Positions 17,511 to 25,234 of a stretch of 64,000 nt of DNA are shown here, piece by piece. The position numbers and the translations under genes were made by a program. Every line of letters starts with the position of its first letter. Position 1 is the first letter of the stretch. The notes beneath the pieces are model-generated. The model did not search any database, was not told the origin of the DNA, and saw only the letters and a program-made list of their open reading frames with translations. Origin of the DNA: Motiliproteus sp. (GTDB lineage Bacteria; Pseudomonadota; Gammaproteobacteria; Pseudomonadales; Balneatricaceae); the NCBI GenBank assembly GCA_026196225.1, contig JAPHRD010000021.1, forward strand, positions 1 to 64,000, in the 5' to 3' direction.

Positions 17511-18603
17511 GGCGGATCTCCATCAGGGTCCGAGTCGAAGAAATGACTCATAACAGAGACCGGATACAAGCGAGCAGTTAAACCTCACATTCCTGAAGCC
17601 AATCTCTTGCAAAACCGGGGGAGTCCATACAAACCTGTGAACAAGTCCTTATCATGAGATAATTCTCAGACTGACAACCTGAGGAATGTTCGATGGATCA
17701 CCAGCTCACCTTTGCCGATAGTGAATACCATAGCAAGCGCCGCCAAACTCGTAAGGAGATCTTTCTGGGGCGTATGGAGTCGCTGATCCCTTGGCAAAGG
17801 CTGGAGTCGGTGATTGAGCCTCATTATCCCAAGGTCGGTAACGGCCGCCGCCCTTATCCGCTAGCAACGATGTTACGCATTCACTGCATGCAGCAGTGGT
17901 ACAGCATGAGCGATCCCGCTATGGAAGATGCACTCTACGAGATTGCATCTATGCGAATTTTTGCAGGTCTATCATTGAATGCCCCGATTCCCGATCATTC
18001 GACGATCCTTAAATTCCGCCATTTGCTGGAGCGGCATGGCTTGGCGCGCAGGATCTTTGAGGAGGTCAGCAACTGGCTGACCGAGGCAGGGGTGCTGGTA
18101 AAGGAAGGAACGCTGATGGATGCCACGATTATTGAAGCGCCCAGCTCAACCAAGAACAAAACGGGTGAGCGTGATCCTGAGATGCACCAGACTAAGAAGG
18201 GCAACCAGTGGCACTTCGGTATGAAGGCCCATATTGGCGTTGATGCTAAAACTGGTCTGACACATAGTTTCACCACCACCGCAGCCAACGAGCACGATCT
18301 CAACCAGGCCGGAAATCTCCTCCATGGTGAGGAGGCGTTTATCTTCGCCGGCAGTGGTTATCGTGGTGCAGAAAAGCGTGAAGAACTCGATGGCGTAGAG
18401 GCCGACTGGCATATTGCTGAGATTCCCAGCAAGGTTAAAGAGCTGAAGAAGCGCCCGCGAATCAACAAGGCTCAGTTGAAGACTGAGTACTTGAAAGCCA
18501 GTATTCGAGCTAAGGTTGAACGTAAGCGTCAAATCTAACCCACATTCTCAGCAAGCCCTGCAGTGCCGATAATCCCTCCGGTCATCTAACCGGAGACGTT
18601 GCT

Positions 18604-18960
18604 GTGGATATCACTGAGCAAAACCAGACCGTGCTGCTGATGTTAGGCCCAACCGATATGCGAAAATCGATCGACGGTCTCTGCGCCATGGTGAAATACT
18701 TCCTCGACGAAGAGCCGGTCAGCGATAAGCTGTTTGTGTTCTGTAATCGCGCCCGTAACAAGATCAAAATTCTGCAGTGGTCGACTAATGGCTTTTGGCT
18801 GCATTACAAACGGCTCGAAAAGGGGCGCTTCAAATGGCCGGATGCGGACGATGAATCAGCCAGCCAGTTGATCGACCGGCGAGAACTGAATTGGTTACTC
18901 GATGGCTTGCCGCTGATCCAGCCCAAGGCTCACAAGAAACTGAAATATATCTATTTTTAA
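18604..18960 (+). CDS. tnpB: IS66 accessory protein TnpB
   Basis: 118 aa, GTG start. Hallmarks of TnpB (IS66 Orf2): GPTDMRKSIDGLCAMV near residue 20, LFVFCNRARNKIKILQWSTN in the middle and GFWLHYKRLEKGRFKWP. Needed for transposition of IS66 elements though its biochemical role is not settled. Intact and full length; 56 bp before tnpC, so both are likely on one transcript. Confidence 0.92.
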   Translation: MDITEQNQTVLLMLGPTDMRKSIDGLCAMVKYFLDEEPVSDKLFVFCNRARNKIKILQWSTNGFWLHYKRLEKGRFKWPDADDESASQLIDRRELNWLLDGLPLIQPKAHKKLKYIYF

Positions 18961-19016
18961 CCTTCTAAAACAGCCTAGACCCCCGTTTTCATTGGCTTTT
19001 TGGTATAATCCGAGCC

Positions 19017-20561
19017 ATGAAAACGACGCCTCAAACAGACCTTTCGCAGATCGATCAGCTGAAAGCCTTGCTGGCTGCACAGGATACCACGCTGTTAAAA
19101 CAAGAAGCCAAAATCTCCGCCCAGTCGGGGGAGATTTTCTGGCTTAAAGAACAGTTGGGGCTAAGCCGCATCAACCAGTTCGGTTCATCCAGCGAAAAAC
19201 ACCCGGCCCAGAACGATCTGTTTAACGAAGCTGAAACCTGTGAGTCGATTGAGCCGGCTGAGCAGGCGCCCGCCACCGAAACCATCGACGGTTACCAGCG
19301 CAAGAAGCCGGGGCGAAAGCCGTTGCCCGAAGACCTGCCGCGAGAGCGAATCGTTCACGACCTGGCGGATGACGATAAAACCTGTAACTGCTGTGGCAAT
19401 GAGCTGCATCAAGTGGGCGAAGAGATCAGCGAGCAGCTGGATATCGTGCCCGCCAAGGTCAGAGTCCTGCAGCACGTTAAGCTCAAGTACGGTTGCCGTG
19501 GCTGCGAAGAGGGAATAACCACCGCCAAGGCATTAAAACAGCCGATCCCCGGCAGTATCGCGTCCCCCGGCACTCTGGCTTATGTGATTACCGCCAAATA
19601 CTGTGATGCCCTGCCGTTGTATCGGCAATCGGTGATTTTCGATCGCTTTGGCGTAGACGTCAGTCGCAGTACCTTGAGTCACTGGATGATGAAGTCAGCC
19701 GAGCTGCTGACACCGCTGTATCAGGCGATGCGCCGGCAGTTGTTGACCGAGCCGATTCTGCACGCCGATGAAACCACGTTTCAGGTTCTCAAAGAGCCGG
19801 ACAAGGCCGCACAAGCAAAATCCTACATGTGGCTCTATCGAACCGGCGGACGAAGTCCACACCCCTTGGTACTATTTGAGTACCAGCCGGGGCGCGGGCA
19901 GTGCCATCCACAGCAATTTTTATCCGGCTACTGCGGCTACCTGCAGGTGGATGGTTATTCCGGCTATAACAATCTGGAGAACGTGGCCCCGGTGGGGTGC
20001 TGGGCGCATGCCCGACGTAAGTTCGACGAAGCGGTAAAACTCGCCCCCAAAACCAAGCAGAAAACCGGCAAAGGGATGATCGCCATCAATACCATCCAGA
20101 AGTTGTACCGGATCGAAAAGGCGAGCAAAGACCTCGATGCCGATGCGCGCAAAGCGGTCCGGCAGGCGCAGGCGCTGCCGATCTTGGTGGACTTCAAGCA
20201 ATGGCTTGAGAAGAGTGAAGCCCAGGGCCTGCCCAAATCCAAAATGGGTACCGCGATCACTTACTGCCTGAACCAGTGGCCCAAGCTGATGCGCTATATC
20301 GAAGACGGCGACCTGTCGATCGACAACAACATCGCCGAGCGTGATATCCGCCCCTTTACCACCGGGCGCAAGAACTGGATGTTCTCCCAGACACCACGCG
20401 GTGCCAACAATAGCGCGATCCTGTATAGCCTGGTGCTCACGGCACGGGCTAACAATATCAATCCCTATCGTTATCTAAGCGCACTACTGACACGTTTGCC
20501 AAACGTAACAATCGATGATGATTTGAATGACCTGATGCCCTGGGATATCGTTCTGGATTAG
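19017..20561 (+). CDS. tnpC: IS66 transposase TnpC
   Basis: 514 aa, full length. N-terminal leucine-zipper region (IDQLKALLAAQDTTLLKQEA), the basic linker QRKKPGRKPLPEDLPRERIV, a zinc-binding CNCCGNELHQVGEE, then the DDE domain. Catalytic segments: ILHADETTFQVL (first Asp), LQVDGYSGYNNL (second Asp), the insertion CWAHARRKFDEA, and IDNNIAERDIRPFTTGRKNW (Glu). C-terminal LTRLPNVTIDDDLNDLMPWD is the usual IS66 tail. Intact, so this element may still be mobile unless TnpA is required. Confidence 0.93.
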   Translation: MKTTPQTDLSQIDQLKALLAAQDTTLLKQEAKISAQSGEIFWLKEQLGLSRINQFGSSSEKHPAQNDLFNEAETCESIEPAEQAPATETIDGYQRKKPGRKPLPEDLPRERIVHDLADDDKTCNCCGNELHQVGEEISEQLDIVPAKVRVLQHVKLKYGCRGCEEGITTAKALKQPIPGSIASPGTLAYVITAKYCDALPLYRQSVIFDRFGVDVSRSTLSHWMMKSAELLTPLYQAMRRQLLTEPILHADETTFQVLKEPDKAAQAKSYMWLYRTGGRSPHPLVLFEYQPGRGQCHPQQFLSGYCGYLQVDGYSGYNNLENVAPVGCWAHARRKFDEAVKLAPKTKQKTGKGMIAINTIQKLYRIEKASKDLDADARKAVRQAQALPILVDFKQWLEKSEAQGLPKSKMGTAITYCLNQWPKLMRYIEDGDLSIDNNIAERDIRPFTTGRKNWMFSQTPRGANNSAILYSLVLTARANNINPYRYLSALLTRLPNVTIDDDLNDLMPWDIVLD

Positions 20562-20720
20562 GTAACAAACCGTCGAACGCATCATTAACATGATTTAGGA
20601 AAAAGTCTGATAGCGGCTCTGGCTGAGCCAGCTAAGCTTAACCTCCACGAAGTTCAGACGGATCTGATGGCGCAAGGAAGCGACCAGTGATGACAGGGAC
20701 GGCCAGCAACACTTCGATAG

Positions 20721-20758
20721 AAGCCCCCAATCCGGGACGGAACGGGGGCTTTGTTTTT
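20721..20758 (+). terminator. Terminator at IS66 right end
   Basis: AAGCCCCC, a 15-nt loop and GGGGGCTT followed by TGTTTTT: an 8-bp GC-rich stem with a T-run, about 160 bp after tnpC and inside the element. Confidence 0.8.
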
Positions 20759-21221
20759 ATGGCGTCAAGGTGGGGCGAAAACGACGCTTACGGTTGAACA
20801 CCCATTCCGGGTTATCAAATGCCAGTTCGGTTTTACCAAGGCACGCTATCGCGGTCTGGTGAAGAATGACGGTAAGCTGGCAATGTTATTTGCTCTGGCG
20901 AATATTGCTCGCTTGGATCAGATGTTACGAGCGTAGGATAAGTCCGTCTGCATGCCGAGAAAATGGCATGTAGACGATCAAAAATGAGGGATTACTGGCG
21001 ATTATGCGGCTGAACGGTCTTAATTCGCTGAATCGTTCAAAAGTCGGGGCTTGATCACAGGTTCCCTAGCTTGAGTGTTTCGGCCTTGAACTCAGGGGAG
21101 TACTTTTGGCGCTTCTTCTTCGATGTCATGGATTACCTCGTTCATCGATTTTACTCGCTTAACGAGGTGTCTAGTACCGGCGGGGCGCATCATGTCTTCA
21201 GCATACTTACAGCGTGATCGA

Positions 21222-24200
21222 TCAACTAGTGACTGAGCAGCTATTCCAGAGTTTATCGAGCCTTTTTGTAGACACGGTACATACGGTACCCAAATTCTGT
21301 GCAAACAGAGAAATTCTATATTCTTCCAGCATCCAACGGTACTGGATCAAACATTTTTGCGTATTTTCTTCTAAAACAGGTTGCTTCATTCTCATAAAGT
21401 AACGATTTTGTAATTGCCCTAGTTGCTCTGAGTAAATTCGCTGTTGATTAATATCTCGGGCAAATTTATCAAGCCGACATTCGATTCCTTGGAGATAGAT
21501 GGGGTACCTTGTTAGCCATTGCGGCGGTGTTTGTTCTAGAAACCCTTTAATCAACAAACCTTCCAATTGAGTGCGAATGTCATTCAAGATCGTTACCGAA
21601 TCTAGAGATACCTTACCCGAAAGTCGCTTGGAGGACCTCCGGTAGCTTTCCAACACCTGCTTCAAAAGGTCAAAAAGCTCAATCGCTGTTTCATGAAACT
21701 TAAACCGACCCTGCTCCAAACAACGCTGAAAAGCCTGATAATTTCGGGGCGGTTCTGAACCGCTGAGAAAGGCACGATTGATGATCGCAGCAATAAAGTC
21801 CCGCCAAAGTAAATTTTCACTCCCAATTCCACTGTACATCAAAGCAATGTGATTCCAACCTGACAAATCTTTTCGTAACACCTTGATTTTTTGATGAATT
21901 TGAAGCCAAAGCAGTTGCCTTACACCTTGTCGATGCTCAATTTCTGCTTCCAGTGGATTATCAAACAAGCGTACCGCTATATCTTTCCCATCGTAGGTTA
22001 CGGCCGAATACAATTCCAATTTCATTCCTGCTTGCTGAACCTGCACCTCAAAAGGTAGTTCACCAAAATCCCACTTTTCAATTCTATTCCGTTCAATGGG
22101 ATGAGCCTTTTCTCTTACTCCTGTTTGCGAATCAGCGCTGCATCTCTGGCTGAGAGCCTGCCAATCCCTACCCACTAAAAGCGTCTTTCCTTCTACATCA
22201 AGGATTTGGTAATTGATTAAGTGATGCTCATCGAGAACTACCTCTTTCCAGCTAGCTTCGGGAATACGCACACCAGTCATTTTTCTCAACGATAAGGCAA
22301 GCGCTTCGGTCAGTTCAATATCGTCGCTACTTGCCCGATCCATAAATGCATCGACATAATCCGATATGGGCACAAAGTTCTTTCGTAAGTTTTTGGGCAG
22401 CCCTTTCAACAGTGCGATACACTTATCCTTAAGCATTCCCGGAACCAGCCACTGCAGACGCTTGTGAGGCAATCTGTTAAGCGCAACCGCTGGAACCGAA
22501 ATCGTTACACCATCGTTTTCTGTACCAGGCTCGAAATGGTAACTGAGTCGGAACTCCATTCCCTGCCAGTTAAAATTATCCGGGTATTTTTCCTCGGTAA
22601 TGGTAGCCGCGTCATGCTGCATCAGCTGTTCCTTGCTAATAAACAACGCTTTCGGGTCTTGCTGCTCCAGCTTCTTGCGCCATTGTTCGAATGAGGCACC
22701 ATTGACCACCTCATCCCCTCTCTGCTCGATTAGCAGTTGCCGATAGAACTCATACAACTGCTCCTCATCAACCAGGATATCCTTACGCCGGGACTTATCC
22801 TCAAGCGCCTCAACCTCTTTTAAAAGCTGGCGATTATGATTAAAAAACGGGGCGTTAGTACTGTAGTCCCCTTCGACTAGTGCAGAGCGGACAAAAATTT
22901 GCTGACTTTGCTCCGGTTCGATAGTGCCAAAATGCACTTTACGCTTACTGACGATGGCAAGCCCGTAAAGAGTCTGCTGCTCGTATGCAACCACACGGGC
23001 TGCTCGCTTTTCCCAATGAGGCTCGGAATAATTGCGATTAACCAAGTGCTTGGCTAGAGGCTCGATCCAATGCGGCTCAATTTTGGCGACTACCCGGGCA
23101 AACAAACGACTGGTTTCAACCAACTCAGCAGCCATGATCCACTTTTTATTGCCTTTAGATTTAGCCAAAACCGATCCAGGAAAGATCACAAACTTGCGAT
23201 TGCGTGCTCCCAGGTATTCGCGGTTTTCCTGTTTTAAACCGATATTGCCCAACAACCCGGCCAACAATGATTTGTGAATGGCATCTGTTCCAGCGGGCTG
23301 AGAATTCTCTTTAAAGCCAAGATCCTTGCAGGCCAAATGCAACTGCCGATGAAGGTCTCGCCATTCTCGCATCCGCATAAAAGCAAGAAACTGCTTTTTA
23401 CAGTAACTTCTCAGCTGTGAATTACTTAGTGACTGGCGCTGCTCCTCATAGAGGTTCCATAGGTTGAGGAAACCAATAAAGTCAGAATCGGGGTCCTGAT
23501 GCTGGCGATGTTTTTCATCAGATTGCTGCTGCTTATCCAGCGGTCTCTCCCGAGGATCCTGAACGCTCAATGCACTGGCGATAACCAGCACTTCTGAAAG
23601 ACAGCTGTTGTTTTTGGCTTCAACAATCATCCGGCCGATTCGCGGATCAACCGGCAACTTACTTAACTGGCGACCAATCGCAGTCAGGCCGCCACCTTTA
23701 TTCAGCGCTCCCAACTCCTGCAACAGTCGGATGCCGTCTTTGATAAAACGGGGATCAGGGGGATCGATAAAGGGGAAGTCTTCCACTCGCCCGAGCTTCA
23801 GCCCCTCCATTTGCAAAATAACCGCTGCTAAATTGGTACGCAATATTTCAGCATCGGTAAAGCCGGGCCGACTGTTGTAATCATCTTCACTGAACAACCG
23901 AATACAGATCCCTTCGGACACCCGCCCACAACGACCTTTCCGTTGATTGGCACTGGCTTGGGAAATCGCTTCAATCGGCAAGCGCTGCACTTTTGAGCGG
24001 TAGCTGTAGCGGCTAATTCGAGCAAAACCGGGATCTACCACATAGCGAATCCCCGGTACCGTCAATGAGGTTTCCGCCACATTGGTAGCCAGGACTATCC
24101 GCCGGCCTCTGCCGTTTGGATGGAAAATACGGTTCTGCTCGGACTGACTCAGGCGGGCATAGAGCGGTAGAATTTCCGTATCCCTGAACTGCTGCTTACG

Positions 24201-25145
24201 CAGCGCATCGGCGGTTTCACGGATATCTCTTTCACCGCTAAGGAACACCAACACATCACCGCGATAGTGAAGATTGCGCTGCCGTTCCAGCTGCTCAATA
24301 TCAGAAATCGATCGCACAATAGCCTGTTGCAGATCTAGATCTTTTTCATCCTCACCGGTCATTTCATCCAGCGGACTATAGATCAGTTCCACCGGATAAG
24401 TACGCCCGGAAACCTCAATCACAGGGGCATCAAAATGGCGGGCGAAACGCTCAAGATCAATGGTCGCGGAGGTAATGATCAATTTCAGATCTGGACGCTT
24501 AGGTAGCAAACGTTTTAGATAACCCAGCAAGAAATCGATGTTGAGGCTGCGCTCGTGAGCTTCATCGATGATTAATGTGTCATAGCGCAACAGCAGTGGA
24601 TCGTGCTGAATTTCCGCCAGGAGAATTCCATCGGTCATCAGCTTGACCCGACTCTGGTCACTCAAGGCGTCACTAAATCGCACCTGATAACCCACCAGCG
24701 AGCCGAGCTCCACCGACAACTCTTCAGCAATGCGGCTTGCCACTGCCCGGGCTGCGAGGCGTCGAGGCTGGGTATGACCGATAACACCAAAAACACCCCG
24801 CCCCAGCTCCAAACACAGCTTAGGTAATTGGGTAGTTTTACCTGAGCCCGTTTCGCCGGCCAAAACGACAACCTGGTGTTTTTTGATCAGTTCGAGAATC
24901 TGCTGGCGTTTATCCGCAATCGGAAGATTGTCGTCGTAGCGGATATGCAAGGGCGCACCCTGGCGCTTTTCTACAACACCAATCGATTGCTGAACGCGTT
25001 GTTGAAATTTGCTTTGCAAACGATCAAACGGCTTGCCTTTAGCGGCATTTCGTTTAATTGCAGCCAATATTTTCTGAAGCTCCTGCCGGTCGGACAGTAA
25101 GCAGTTTTCTAGCTCAGCAGCGAGTTGTTTTAAGGATGAATTCAA
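21222..25145 (-). CDS. hrpA: ATP-dependent RNA helicase HrpA
   Basis: 1307 aa, the normal length of gammaproteobacterial HrpA. DEAH-box motifs: I GETGSGKTTQLPK, Ia TQPRRLAARAVA, II DEAHERSLN, III TSATID, IV VLVFLSGERDIRE, V TNVAETSLTVPGI, VI QRKGRCGR. These are followed by the HA2 and OB-fold regions and the long C-terminal DUF3418 region. It unwinds structured RNA and helps rescue stalled ribosomes. The stop is only 30 bp from the end of the IS2-like element, and the last residues (WNSCSVTS) extend past the usual KRLDKLW end, perhaps altered by that insertion. Confidence 0.93.
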   Translation of the reverse strand: MNSSLKQLAAELENCLLSDRQELQKILAAIKRNAAKGKPFDRLQSKFQQRVQQSIGVVEKRQGAPLHIRYDDNLPIADKRQQILELIKKHQVVVLAGETGSGKTTQLPKLCLELGRGVFGVIGHTQPRRLAARAVASRIAEELSVELGSLVGYQVRFSDALSDQSRVKLMTDGILLAEIQHDPLLLRYDTLIIDEAHERSLNIDFLLGYLKRLLPKRPDLKLIITSATIDLERFARHFDAPVIEVSGRTYPVELIYSPLDEMTGEDEKDLDLQQAIVRSISDIEQLERQRNLHYRGDVLVFLSGERDIRETADALRKQQFRDTEILPLYARLSQSEQNRIFHPNGRGRRIVLATNVAETSLTVPGIRYVVDPGFARISRYSYRSKVQRLPIEAISQASANQRKGRCGRVSEGICIRLFSEDDYNSRPGFTDAEILRTNLAAVILQMEGLKLGRVEDFPFIDPPDPRFIKDGIRLLQELGALNKGGGLTAIGRQLSKLPVDPRIGRMIVEAKNNSCLSEVLVIASALSVQDPRERPLDKQQQSDEKHRQHQDPDSDFIGFLNLWNLYEEQRQSLSNSQLRSYCKKQFLAFMRMREWRDLHRQLHLACKDLGFKENSQPAGTDAIHKSLLAGLLGNIGLKQENREYLGARNRKFVIFPGSVLAKSKGNKKWIMAAELVETSRLFARVVAKIEPHWIEPLAKHLVNRNYSEPHWEKRAARVVAYEQQTLYGLAIVSKRKVHFGTIEPEQSQQIFVRSALVEGDYSTNAPFFNHNRQLLKEVEALEDKSRRKDILVDEEQLYEFYRQLLIEQRGDEVVNGASFEQWRKKLEQQDPKALFISKEQLMQHDAATITEEKYPDNFNWQGMEFRLSYHFEPGTENDGVTISVPAVALNRLPHKRLQWLVPGMLKDKCIALLKGLPKNLRKNFVPISDYVDAFMDRASSDDIELTEALALSLRKMTGVRIPEASWKEVVLDEHHLINYQILDVEGKTLLVGRDWQALSQRCSADSQTGVREKAHPIERNRIEKWDFGELPFEVQVQQAGMKLELYSAVTYDGKDIAVRLFDNPLEAEIEHRQGVRQLLWLQIHQKIKVLRKDLSGWNHIALMYSGIGSENLLWRDFIAAIINRAFLSGSEPPRNYQAFQRCLEQGRFKFHETAIELFDLLKQVLESYRRSSKRLSGKVSLDSVTILNDIRTQLEGLLIKGFLEQTPPQWLTRYPIYLQGIECRLDKFARDINQQRIYSEQLGQLQNRYFMRMKQPVLEENTQKCLIQYRWMLEEYRISLFAQNLGTVCTVSTKRLDKLWNSCSVTS

Positions 25146-25234
25146 TGGAAGGCCAGCGACAAAAAGACAATAAGCCGGGCATTATAAGGGTTCTACGGAA
25201 AGGGCTCCAGAACGTCACCGCTAATCGGTGGCGA

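Larger units (their letters stand above)
16296..17633 (+). mobile_element. IS110-family (IS1111-type) element B inside IS5 end
   Basis: Subterminal inverted repeats TGGACTCCCCC (16302) and GGGGGAGTCCA (17617). The element sits between GGAA and CCTGTG of the left terminal repeat of the IS5 element, so it split that end exactly. About 79 bp precede the transposase and 238 bp follow it. The right end GTCCATACA agrees closely with that of element A (GTCCATATA). The transposase carries one nonsense codon. Confidence 0.85.
18522..20791 (+). mobile_element. IS66-family element, 8-bp duplication, no tnpA
   Basis: Ends GTAAGCGTC (18522) and GACGCTTAC (20791), with the 8-bp duplication GGTTGAAC at 18514-18521 and 20792-20799, standard for IS66. 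It encodes TnpB and TnpC. Only about 80 bp lie between the left end and tnpB, so the tnpA gene of the classical three-gene form is missing. A terminator sits near the right end. Confidence 0.92.
17693..20936 (+). pseudogene. IS5 transposase split by IS66
   Basis: The reading frame from 17693 ([20 protein letters not shown]) through 18521 and from 20800 to the TAG at 20936 joins to a 321-aa IS5 transposase. It has [24 protein letters not shown] DUF772, [14 protein letters not shown], the Asp in [17 protein letters not shown], the second Asp expected at [15 protein letters not shown] but read as G here, and [20 protein letters not shown] with the Glu. The replacement of Asp by Gly in AGSGY may mean it was already inactive before IS66 arrived. 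Confidence 0.85.
16292..21065 (+). mobile_element. IS5 element with CTAG duplication, twice interrupted
   Basis: Right end ...CACAGGTTCC at 21065; left end GGAA (16292-16295) continued as CCTGTGAACAAG at about 17634, the two parts pushed apart by IS110 element B. The inverted repeat is GGAACCTGTGAWCAAG. Target duplication CTAG at 16288-16291 and 21066-21069, typical for IS5. Its transposase is split by an IS66 element. Own length about 1.15 kb. Confidence 0.88.
16070..21129 (-). pseudogene. IS3-family OrfA split by IS5
   Basis: Starts at 21129 with MTSKKKRQKYSPEFKAETLK and is broken after TLKL by the IS5 element at 21065. It resumes at 16287 with AEKSSLAIAAKELGQNDNQI, YTWRTVAAKKATVSDREAEL, KLKRQLAVQAEELTIVKKAA and YFAKNQK. 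Removing the IS5 element and one CTAG copy gives AETLKLAEKSSLAIAAKE with no gap, a normal OrfA helix-turn-helix. Confidence 0.85.
13816..21192 (-). mobile_element. Decayed IS2-like IS3-family element, host of four insertions
   Basis: The two ends match as an imperfect long inverted repeat: CGATCTGCTCCGCCGATTCT and on through GGACACC from 13816, against TGATGCGCCCCGCCGGTACT and on through AGACACC from 21192 on the other strand. A long end repeat of this shape is typical of the IS2 group. OrfA starts at 21129 and OrfB ends at 13846 (minus strand). About 1.3 kb is its own; the rest is IS110 (13949-15306) and IS5 (16292-21065, which contains IS110 and IS66). No target duplication was recognised. 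Confidence 0.8.
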
